DNA of 13,770 bases from JAVKLU01 sp031538895 (GTDB lineage: Bacteria; Pseudomonadota; Gammaproteobacteria; Burkholderiales; Burkholderiaceae): assembly GCA_031538895.1 (NCBI GenBank), contig JAVKLU010000069.1, positions 1 to 13,770 of the forward strand, written 5' to 3'. This document shows, one piece after another, positions 1 through 6,169 of the stretch. The notes under the pieces were generated by a model. That model made no database searches. It had not been told where the DNA came from and saw nothing but the letters and a program-made list of their open reading frames with translations. Every line of letters begins with the position of its first letter. Positions within the stretch are counted from its first letter, which is position 1. The position numbers and the translations under genes were made by a program.

Positions 1-843
1 CAATTGATCCAGCGGCAAGGGTGCTAACTGATGCCGTGTGCGCACAGTATTGACCGTTGACAAGGCAATGTCGTTAAAGGTTTGCGCGCGTCCTGTGCCC
101 AAGTTATAGATACCCGACAGCGCGCTACTTTTATCGTCCTTGATAAATAAATCGGCAAAATGCAAATTGACTTTAACCACGTCGTCGATAAACACAAAAT
201 CGCGTTGTTGCGCGCCATTGGCGTAACCGTCGCAACCCTCAAACAAAGCCACCGAATTTTTGTCACGGAACTGGTGAAAATGGTGATACGCGACTGAAGC
301 CATGCGGCCTTTGTGTTGCTCGCCCGGACCATACACATTGAAATAACGAAAGCCCGCCACACGCGGCGCTTGCTTGCGCGTCACCAAACTTTGGCGCAAA
401 TATTGGTCAAATAAAAATTTTGAGTAACCATAGACGTTCAATGGACGCTCGTATTGACGCGCTTCGACAAATACTTTGCTGCCACCATACACTGCGGCAG
501 AAGAGGCGTACAAAAAAGGAATTTGATGGGCAATCGCAAATTCGTACAAAGTTTGGGTGTAGTGATAATTGTTTGACATCACATAACGCCCATCAGTCGC
601 CATCGTGTCCGAGCACGCGCCCTGATGAAAAATCGCCGCAATCGGCATGCGATTTTGTTGCAGATAGGTATGAAGATCGGTTTTATCGATGTAATCTTGA
701 ATCGAACAATCGACCAAATTTTTAAATTTGTCGGCGTGGGTCAAATTATCGACCGCCAAAATATCGTGATGCCCGCGCGCGTTCAAGGCTTTAACGATAT
801 TGCTACCGATGAATCCTGCGGCGCCTGTGACAATAAAAATCAT
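1..843 (-). CDS. hldD: ADP-L-glycero-D-manno-heptose-6-epimerase, 3' end outside window
   Basis: HldD epimerises ADP-D-glycero-D-manno-heptose to the L-glycero form, the donor for inner-core LPS heptose; it is a cytoplasmic, NADP-dependent extended-SDR enzyme. Seen: 281 residues from an ATG at 843 and open to the window edge, so about 30-50 C-terminal residues are missing (E. coli HldD has 310). The Rossmann motif GAAGFIG is at residues 7-13, the LYASSAAVYGG strand with the catalytic Ser at about 111-121, the YGYSK catalytic Tyr/Lys motif at 138-142, then FRYFNVYGP at 165-173 and RDFVFIDDV at 214-222. These blocks match E. coli HldD closely. No Shine-Dalgarno is visible; a pyrimidine-rich tract precedes the ATG. 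The upstream nuclease-like gene ends 54 nt away on the same strand, so hldD may be read from that gene's transcript. Confidence 0.96.
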   Translation of the reverse strand, partial: MIFIVTGAAGFIGSNIVKALNARGHHDILAVDNLTHADKFKNLVDCSIQDYIDKTDLHTYLQQNRMPIAAIFHQGACSDTMATDGRYVMSNNYHYTQTLYEFAIAHQIPFLYASSAAVYGGSKVFVEARQYERPLNVYGYSKFLFDQYLRQSLVTRKQAPRVAGFRYFNVYGPGEQHKGRMASVAYHHFHQFRDKNSVALFEGCDGYANGAQQRDFVFIDDVVKVNLHFADLFIKDDKSSALSGIYNLGTGRAQTFNDIALSTVNTVRTRHQLAPLPLDQL

Positions 844-897
844 AAGAAAAAAGAAAGTAACTCGAACAAGAAGTATAGGCCAGACGCTGATGAGCGA

Positions 898-1947
898 TTA
901 ACACGCATTAGGCGTATTTTCAACAGCGATGCTCAGGGGTTTCTTATCGGAGAACACTTCATCAAGTGTGAGATTGTGATTTTTTAACTCGCTCTTAGAA
1001 ATACTCACACCATCTGGATTACCCAATTTCAACTCTTTTACGGGGAAAATATACTCTTCTTCAGGCACAAAGTTAGGGGCAAAATCCCCGTCTTGGTTAA
1101 CCATACCTCCAACGCCCAAATAAAAATAGATTCTTACTGCGGATGTTTCTTGTTTTTCTTTTTTCTTCCAGTCTCCAAATTTTCCTTTGGCTCTCTTAAT
1201 TTTTTCAGCCATATCTTTCGCTTTACTGATCACCAAATTAAACTGATCTTCGCTACTACCGTGCCATGTTTCTAAATATTTACATTCGATTAAAACGCGC
1301 GCTTGATCTTCAATATGCTGAAACTCTAAATCTGGAAGCGTATTTGAACGTGCCCACAGCCTACCATTCTCAATAAATTTGTCCCCGCGCCATTCAGTAA
1401 AAATCCATTTTTGATCCGTATTGTTTTGATCACGAAAAGGCATTAATACCTTGCCAGTCAAAGCTACTCCATGGAAATGTTGATGAATTTTTTTAACCAC
1501 ATACTCTTCAAACCGTTTTCCCTTTTCCTTGCTCTCTAGCTGTGTTTCGGACTGGATTTTTAACTTTTCATTTTCCCGATTTAACTGATGGATTTGATTA
1601 TTTAAACTTTGGATTTTTGCATCATGTTTGTGTTGCGTTTTATGTAAACTTTTAGAGCGTGCGCGCAATTGATAAAAAATAATCATTGCTCCAAGAAAAG
1701 CTACCCCATAAAACATATTCTGCCAAGGTAGATCGTGGGGTTTTGATGAATTCCAGTCACCACTAGAGTCTTTATTATTTTTGACCGCGTTATTTTTTTT
1801 AATTTGTTTGTTGATTCGATTGTGTGACCCAGTAATGGCGACGCTAACACTATTTGAAGACGACTCGGCGCTTAAGGCTGGGCTTAAAAAAGTCACCGTT
1901 AAACCACTATACAAACATATTAACACCCGCCTAATCCTTACTCTCAT
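898..1947 (-). CDS. Membrane-anchored coiled-coil protein with PD-(D/E)XK nuclease-like domain
   Basis: Not a gene I can name. The chosen start is the ATG at 1947 because a GAGG lies 5 nt upstream and the product (349 aa) then begins with a classic signal sequence; an in-frame ATG at 2016 would add 23 residues with no signal character. Layout: signal peptide 1-27 (basic MRVRIRR, hydrophobic core, AxA-like end LSPALSA); polar segment 28-76; one membrane segment 78-94 followed by RARSK, which predicts a cytoplasmic C-terminus; charged coiled coil about 97-143; then a nuclease-like core. The core shows GKRFEEYV (Glu147/148), LPDLEF (Asp206), then VLIECKYL (Glu221, Lys223), the D-x14-E-x-K pattern of restriction-endonuclease-fold enzymes, followed by a helix and a strand VRIYFYLGVGG (271-281). 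Inference: a cytoplasm-facing, membrane-tethered DNA nuclease, perhaps defensive. RmuC has a similar layout, but the sequence around the active site is not RmuC-like. Sampled lines are about 27-43% GC, lower than most neighbours. Confidence 0.72.
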   Translation of the reverse strand: MRVRIRRVLICLYSGLTVTFLSPALSAESSSNSVSVAITGSHNRINKQIKKNNAVKNNKDSSGDWNSSKPHDLPWQNMFYGVAFLGAMIIFYQLRARSKSLHKTQHKHDAKIQSLNNQIHQLNRENEKLKIQSETQLESKEKGKRFEEYVVKKIHQHFHGVALTGKVLMPFRDQNNTDQKWIFTEWRGDKFIENGRLWARSNTLPDLEFQHIEDQARVLIECKYLETWHGSSEDQFNLVISKAKDMAEKIKRAKGKFGDWKKKEKQETSAVRIYFYLGVGGMVNQDGDFAPNFVPEEEYIFPVKELKLGNPDGVSISKSELKNHNLTLDEVFSDKKPLSIAVENTPNAC

Positions 1948-2035
1948 ATCGACCTCATTCAGTTGATAAGCATGCCAATTGACTCGCATAAACAGTTTTA
2001 AGAAACAATCGCGCACTCAATGATTCAGCGCTCTT

Positions 2036-2761
2036 TTAATTTAACTCGTGCTGGTAATGAAAAAGGTGGGTGATGAAACGCGAGTGACGGACTTCGACTG
2101 CGTGTTCGCCATACGAAAACGAGCGCCGATACACGCTTAACAGTGGTGTCCCCACGGCAATTTTTAATTGCAGGGCTTCATCAGCCGAGGCCGCAACCGC
2201 ACGAATTTCTTCTTCCGCGCGCACCATCACGATGGCAAATTGACGTTCAAACAAGGCGTACATGGGGCCTTGATAGCTTTGCAACAAATCGGCGGTGAGT
2301 TTTTTGAACTGCGCCCCGCGCAACCAAATGTGTTCAAAATTAACCGGCTGACCGGCAAAAAATTGCACACGCTGAATTTCCACCACGCTGTCATTGGGCT
2401 TTAGCGACAATTTCTGGGCCAAAACGTCTGAGGCCAAAATTCGCTGCACGCCCAAAATGTGATTTTCTGGAATCATCGCTTCGCCGGTATCGCTAACCAG
2501 TCGCAAAAAACGAAACTCGGCGCGAGGTTCGGCATGACTGCTAACAAAGGTTCCCTTGCCTTGACGGCGCATGAGCACATTGTCCGCGACCAATTCATCA
2601 ATGGCTTTTCGCACCGTACCCTGACTGACGCCGTATTGTGCGGCCAGTTCAAATTCGCTGGGAATGATCGAACCGGGCGTCCATTGTCCTGCTTTCAAAG
2701 CCTGCATCAGCACAACTTTAATCTGTTGGTACAGCGGACGAAAAACCACGCGCTCGGTCAT
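2036..2761 (-). CDS. GntR-family (HutC/UTRA subfamily) transcriptional regulator
   Basis: A cytoplasmic one-component DNA-binding repressor or activator. With the ATG at 2761 it has 241 residues. The winged helix-turn-helix occupies about 8-75, starting PLYQQIK, with SEFELAAQYGVSQGTVRKAIDEL as the helix pair and RRQGKGTFV as the wing. A UTRA effector domain follows (about 96-235), with IWLRGAQF at 145-152, GPMYALFE at 165-172, EEIRAVAA at 184-191 and GTPLLSVYRRSFSYG at 204-218. By memory it resembles the GntR protein that many Burkholderiales carry beside TCA-cycle (sdh/mdh) genes; none of those genes is in view here. An in-frame ATG at 2809 would add 16 residues; neither start has a strong Shine-Dalgarno, and the family usually needs only a short lead before PLYQQIK. 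It is not LldR, which has an FCD domain. It lies downstream of lldD on the same strand, separated by a foldback repeat. Ligand unknown. Confidence 0.9.
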   Translation of the reverse strand: MTERVVFRPLYQQIKVVLMQALKAGQWTPGSIIPSEFELAAQYGVSQGTVRKAIDELVADNVLMRRQGKGTFVSSHAEPRAEFRFLRLVSDTGEAMIPENHILGVQRILASDVLAQKLSLKPNDSVVEIQRVQFFAGQPVNFEHIWLRGAQFKKLTADLLQSYQGPMYALFERQFAIVMVRAEEEIRAVAASADEALQLKIAVGTPLLSVYRRSFSYGEHAVEVRHSRFITHLFHYQHELN

Positions 2762-2814
2762 ATATTCACTGAAAAATAGGGCGACTTGGCATTCTAGGGA
2801 TGGTCTCAATAACG

Positions 2815-2835
2815 CCGTTTTTTGCCAAAAACCGG
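2815..2835. repeat. Short imperfect palindrome upstream of gntR
   Basis: CCG, a T-run, GCC, an A-run, then CGG form an interrupted inverted repeat just outside the foldback element and 54 nt before the chosen gntR ATG. It could be an operator or an end remnant of the element. It has a central mismatch and is A/T-rich, so chance is a real alternative. Confidence 0.3.
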
Positions 2836-2837
2836 TC

Positions 2838-3008
2838 AGAGGAGTTATTCAAGGGCACTTCTATAAATACAGAATATGCGGATGAAGTGCGAGGCGCACA
2901 GCACACAGAAACCGGAGCGTACATACAGTACGTGAGGATTTCGCGTAGTGCGCAACAAAGCAATTCGCCGCAAAAATGAATTGATAGAAGTGCCCTCAAA
3001 ACACCTCT
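2838..3008. mobile_element. MITE-like foldback element, about 171 bp
   Basis: The two ends form an inverted repeat. The inner 13 bp are perfect (2852-2864 against 2984-2996, core GGGCACTTCTAT). The repeat continues outward with a 2-nt gap, both arms starting AGAGG (2838-2842; complement 3004-3008). The interior is also an imperfect palindrome centred near 2921-2931 (GTACATACAGTAC), flanked by ACCGGA on one side and GAGGATTTCG on the other. There is no transposase gene and no coding sequence I believe in. A clear target-site duplication could not be defined. Small ORFs read through it on both strands look like typical repeat translations. It fills most of the 333-nt gap between gntR and lldD, so gntR's promoter may lie in or near it. 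The remainder of the gap (3009-3094) shows nothing recognisable. Confidence 0.6.
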
Positions 3009-3094
3009 CGGAATTTTGATTATAGGTCTTATACAAGAGCGCGAGTGTTAAACAGATCGTGCCATTTTTCACAGCACCATTTTTCTCGGATTTT

Positions 3095-4252
3095 TTAATA
3101 CGTCCCAGGTAACAAAATATCGCGCCCGACTTGAGTAATGTCAGTTTTACCGCAAAAACCCATCGAAATATTCATTTCATTACGAATAATTTCGAGTGTT
3201 CGCGCCACGCCCTCTTGCCCCATCGCGCCCAAGCCATACAAAAATGCACGGCCGATGTAAACCCCTTTGGCGCCCAAGGCAATGGCTTTTAAAGCGTCTT
3301 GACCACTGCGAATGCCGCCGTCCATGTGGACTTCGATTTGGCTACCCACTGCATCAACTATCGATGGCAAAGCGCTAATGCTGGAGGGCGCACCATCTAA
3401 CTGTCGGCCGCCATGATTGGACACGATGAGGGCGTCAGCGCCGCTTTGTACAGCGCGCTGCGCGTCTTCAACATCTTGGATACCTTTCAAAATCAGTTTG
3501 CCGCCCCAACGTTTTTTGACCCACTCAATATCTTCCCAAGTTAAGGCCGGATCAAACTGTTGCGCCGTCCACGCAGATAAGGAACCCATATTTTCGACTC
3601 CTTTGACATGTCCGACGATATTCCCAAATTGGTGCCGCTTAGTCCCCAACATTCCCAGACCCCAGCGCACTTTAGTCATCAAATTCATGATTGTTGGAAG
3701 CGTCATTTTGGGCGGCGCCGACAAGCCATTTTTAATGTCTTTGTGACGTTGACCCAAAACTTGTAAATCCAAAGTCAGTACCAACGCAGAACAAGCCGCC
3801 GCTTTAGCGCGATCAATTAAACGCTCAATAAAATCACGATCCCGCATCACATACAACTGAAACCAAAACGGATGGCCTCCGGTATGTTCTGCCACGTCTT
3901 CAATCGAGCAAATACTCATGGTCGACAGCGTAAATGGGATACCAAATTCTTTAGCCGCGCGCGCGGCTAAAATTTCACCATCGGCGTGTTGCATTCCCGT
4001 CAAACCCGTCGGTGCAATCGCGACAGGCATCTTGACGTTTTGACCAATCATATGGCTGTTTAAACTGCGTTTGGCAATATCGACAGCGACACGTTGACGA
4101 AATTTAATTTTTTGAAAATCACTCTCGTTGGCACGATAAGTAGCCTGGGTCCAAGAGCCGCTATCAGCATAGTCATAAAACATTCGCGGTACACGTTTTT
4201 GAGCTAAAACTCGTAAATCTTCGATTGAAGTCATTAAATTTACATTCGACAT
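3095..4252 (-). CDS. lldD: FMN-dependent L-lactate dehydrogenase
   Basis: Oxidises L-lactate to pyruvate and passes electrons to the respiratory chain; member of the FMN alpha-hydroxy-acid dehydrogenase (TIM barrel) family, usually associated with the inner face of the membrane. 385 residues against about 380-396 in the family. Seen: N-terminal FYDYADSGSW (25-34), VAIAPTGLTG (77-86), FWFQLYV (129-135), flavin-binding Lys256 in LILKGI, the family signature SNHGGRQLDG (278-287) with catalytic His280 and Arg283, then DGGIRSG (311-317) and YIGRAFLYG (332-340). The segment at about 176-202 corresponds to the variable loop implicated in membrane contact in relatives. The ATG at 4252 has an AGGAG 7 nt upstream, one of the few good Shine-Dalgarno sites here. 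Close relatives use mandelate or glycolate, so the substrate is inferred. No lldP permease is adjacent; the gene stands alone between trmJ and the foldback element. Confidence 0.92.
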   Translation of the reverse strand: MSNVNLMTSIEDLRVLAQKRVPRMFYDYADSGSWTQATYRANESDFQKIKFRQRVAVDIAKRSLNSHMIGQNVKMPVAIAPTGLTGMQHADGEILAARAAKEFGIPFTLSTMSICSIEDVAEHTGGHPFWFQLYVMRDRDFIERLIDRAKAAACSALVLTLDLQVLGQRHKDIKNGLSAPPKMTLPTIMNLMTKVRWGLGMLGTKRHQFGNIVGHVKGVENMGSLSAWTAQQFDPALTWEDIEWVKKRWGGKLILKGIQDVEDAQRAVQSGADALIVSNHGGRQLDGAPSSISALPSIVDAVGSQIEVHMDGGIRSGQDALKAIALGAKGVYIGRAFLYGLGAMGQEGVARTLEIIRNEMNISMGFCGKTDITQVGRDILLPGTY

Positions 4253-4323
4253 CTGGGGCTCCTATTCAATAAAAAAATAATTGTGTTAACGATTGCTACC
4301 TTCTGATCATGCAATCTTGGGAT

Positions 4324-5115
4324 TTAGCGATCTGTTGTTTTTGGCGCACGTAAAATTTCTTTAGCAATACCGCGCCAGATATTTATTTCTTCGGTCGTTA
4401 GCTGGCTACGCGCGAATTGACTGCGCAAACGTTGCATCAAAGTTTTGGGTTCGGCCGGGTTGTGGTATCCCAAATGTGTGAGCGCGGACTCTAAATGTTG
4501 AAACAATCCTTCGACTTCGACGCGCTTTGCCCAACCTGTATTTTCTATCGCATGCGCCGTTGATGTGGCGGCGACATCCATTTTTGTACTCAAGCTCAAC
4601 ATCGCCATGCGCGCTTCGTAACAGACAATTTGCACCGCTTGCGCCAAATTTAAAGAGCCATAACTGGCGTCACTATTGATTTCAATAATGCCCGTGGCGC
4701 GCAAGACCTCCTCGTTCGAGAGACCATTGCGCTCGTTGCCAAACAAAAGAACCGTGTGTTTGTAAGTGCGATCAGCGGCACAGTTTTGCGCCCATTCCCG
4801 CGCGGTATAAGACGGCGGCGCAAAATCACGCGGACGACGTGTTAGGGCCAAAATTTGTGAGCGACTGCCTAAGGCTTCATCCAAAGTATCAACTTCTATC
4901 GCGTTATTCAACACATCCAAAGCACCACTGGAAAACGCAATCGCTTCAGCTTTGCGGCACATTCCCGAATAACGTGGCGCGACCAAGCACAAATCACGTA
5001 AACCCATGACTTTCATTGCCCGCGCCACCGCACCGACATTACCGGGCGCCGAGGTTCCGGACAACACCACGCGTAGTTGGGCCAGTTCAGCGAAATCGGG
5101 TGGTAGTAAATTCAT
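4324..5115 (-). CDS. trmJ: tRNA (cytidine/uridine-32-2'-O-)-methyltransferase, TrmH/SPOUT family
   Basis: TrmJ 2'-O-methylates nucleotide 32 in the anticodon loop of several tRNAs using S-adenosylmethionine. With the ATG at 5115 the protein has 263 residues (E. coli TrmJ 246). The three SPOUT motifs are in order: GNVGAVARAMKVMGL with the conserved Asn and Arg (25-39), LLFGNERNGLS (123-133), and SYGSLNLAQAVQIVCYE (151-167), which form the trefoil-knot SAM site. The C-terminal 60 or so residues are the helical extension typical of TrmJ. The start is uncertain: in-frame ATGs at 5193, 5169 and 5157 would extend it, but the extra residues are unlike the family and none of the starts has a good Shine-Dalgarno. 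Divergent from suhB, as in E. coli (yfhQ/suhB), which supports the assignment. Confidence 0.93.
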   Translation of the reverse strand: MNLLPPDFAELAQLRVVLSGTSAPGNVGAVARAMKVMGLRDLCLVAPRYSGMCRKAEAIAFSSGALDVLNNAIEVDTLDEALGSRSQILALTRRPRDFAPPSYTAREWAQNCAADRTYKHTVLLFGNERNGLSNEEVLRATGIIEINSDASYGSLNLAQAVQIVCYEARMAMLSLSTKMDVAATSTAHAIENTGWAKRVEVEGLFQHLESALTHLGYHNPAEPKTLMQRLRSQFARSQLTTEEINIWRGIAKEILRAPKTTDR

Positions 5116-5194
5116 CAACAATAAAACGTTTAAAAAATAAAAATGCGACAAGTCCATTACGTTCGACATGATGGCACGCCGCAAACTGCGCATG

Positions 5195-5238
5195 ACTTCA
5201 CACCAACTTCACGCCAACTTCATATCCATCTCATATCA
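5195..5238. repeat. Four tandem 11-bp near-repeats between trmJ and suhB
   Basis: Units at 5195-5205, 5206-5216, 5217-5227 and 5228-5238 share the pattern A(C/T)(T/C)TCA followed by five variable bases. Units 1 and 2 differ at a single position; units 3 and 4 diverge progressively. The 11-bp period is close to one helical turn, so the A-C-T-T-C-A boxes would lie on one face of the DNA. Located in the divergent control region, or inside the trmJ leader if an upstream trmJ start is used. Function unknown; simple slippage duplication is the null explanation. Confidence 0.55.
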
Positions 5239-5286
5239 ATGAGGCTAACTCAGATTAAGCATGTTAGTGTGAATTATTGGGAATTA

Positions 5287-5316
5287 TTGAGTATTCCTTA
5301 GAATCGCTGTTTTAAT
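5287..5316 (+). promoter_or_regulatory. Candidate sigma-70 promoter for suhB
   Basis: TTGAGT (5287-5292) and TTTAAT (5311-5316) match the -35 box at 4/6 and the -10 box at 5/6, with an 18-bp spacer. Transcription would start near 5323, leaving about 11 nt before the suhB ATG. That would fit the absence of a Shine-Dalgarno there. Judged by eye only; the region is A/T-rich. Confidence 0.33.
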
Positions 5317-5333
5317 CGAACCCAAAAGCACTT

Positions 5334-6143
5334 ATGAATCCCATGCTCACTATCGCTGTTCGCGCTGCCCGTAAGGCTGGCAGCGTGATTAATTTAGCCG
5401 CTAAAGAATTACACAAAATTCCCGTCGAGCAAAAAAAACATAACGACTTTGTCACCGAAGTCGATCGCGCAGCCGAACGCGCCATTATCGAAATCCTCAA
5501 AGGCGCTTATCCTGATCACGATTTTTTAGGTGAAGAAGGGGGCGCTCAATCAGCGCAAAAAGGCATTGCATCTGACTATCTTTGGATTATTGATCCGCTA
5601 GATGGCACGACCAATTTTATTCATGGCTTCCCACAATACGCTGTGTCGATTGGCTTGGCATACAAAGGCAAACTGACCGAAGCGGTCATTTACGACCCCA
5701 CCCGCGACGAATTATTTACGGCATCGCGCGGTCAAGGTGCGCTGTTAAACAACCAACGAATGCGAGTATCGACCTGCACGCAATTGTCGGCAGGACTGAT
5801 TGGCAATGGCTTTGCGATTCGATCTCGCGAAGAAGTCCGCGACTATATGTCACTGTTTACAATCATCTCGGACAATTGCGCAGGAATGCGTTGCGCCGGC
5901 TCTGCCGCCTTGAATTTAGCCTATGTGGCGGCCGGACGTTTGGATGGTTTTTTTGAGAAAAATTTAAGTCCGTGGGATATTGCCGCAGGCGCTTTATTGA
6001 TTTTAGAATCCGGCGGAATGGTTGGCGACTTTGACGGTAACAGTAATTATTTATACGGCAAAGAAATCATAGCCGCCCCGCCGCAGGTGTTCGCGCAAAT
6101 GGTGCAAAAAATTTCAGCCCCTAGCAAAGCACCTAGAACGTAA
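5334..6143 (+). CDS. suhB: Inositol-1-monophosphatase family protein
   Basis: Mg-dependent phosphatase of the IMPase/FIG superfamily; in E. coli SuhB hydrolyses inositol-1-phosphate in vitro and also joins the rRNA antitermination complex with NusA. 269 residues (E. coli 267). Metal-site motifs are intact: GEE with Glu67, WIIDPLDGTTNFIHG at 84-98 (Asp87, Asp90), and SPWDIAAG at 212-219 (Asp215). The phrases VEQKKHNDFVTEVD and RCAGSAALNLAYVAAGRLDG are also standard. The ATG at 5334 is the natural start by alignment, though no Shine-Dalgarno precedes it. Divergent from trmJ and first gene of the plus-strand run; yihY begins about 23 nt downstream with no terminator between. Whether it has the transcription role here cannot be told from sequence. 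Confidence 0.95.
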   Translation: MNPMLTIAVRAARKAGSVINLAAKELHKIPVEQKKHNDFVTEVDRAAERAIIEILKGAYPDHDFLGEEGGAQSAQKGIASDYLWIIDPLDGTTNFIHGFPQYAVSIGLAYKGKLTEAVIYDPTRDELFTASRGQGALLNNQRMRVSTCTQLSAGLIGNGFAIRSREEVRDYMSLFTIISDNCAGMRCAGSAALNLAYVAAGRLDGFFEKNLSPWDIAAGALLILESGGMVGDFDGNSNYLYGKEIIAAPPQVFAQMVQKISAPSKAPRT

Positions 6144-6149
6144 TTTTTG

Positions 6150-6169
6150 CACTCCCCGCGTTTGGAGTG
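6150..6169 (+). other. Hairpin over the annotatable GTG start of yihY
   Basis: CACTCC (6150-6155) pairs with GGAGTG (6164-6169) across an 8-nt loop. No T-run follows, so it is not a standard intrinsic terminator. The GTG at 6167-6169 lies inside the 3' arm, so if this forms in the mRNA it would hide that codon from ribosomes. Confidence 0.4.

Noticed and set aside
420..987. Plus-strand ORFs of about 100-120 residues opposite hldD
   Set aside because: They are antisense to a clearly conserved enzyme and have no domain features.
1948..2016. ATG at 2016 as the start of the nuclease-like gene
   Set aside because: The ATG at 1947 has GAGG at good spacing and opens directly with a signal peptide.
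2766..3072. Two overlapping small minus-strand ORFs (75 and 77 residues) through the gntR-lldD gap
   Set aside because: They read through the palindromic element and have no Shine-Dalgarno or recognisable domain. They look like repeat translations.
5116..5193. Longer TrmJ N-terminus from ATG 5193
   Set aside because: The added residues are not family-like and have no good Shine-Dalgarno; kept as an alternative only.
6150..6169. Terminator after suhB
   Set aside because: The 6-bp stem has an 8-nt loop and no T-run; kept only as a possible mRNA hairpin.
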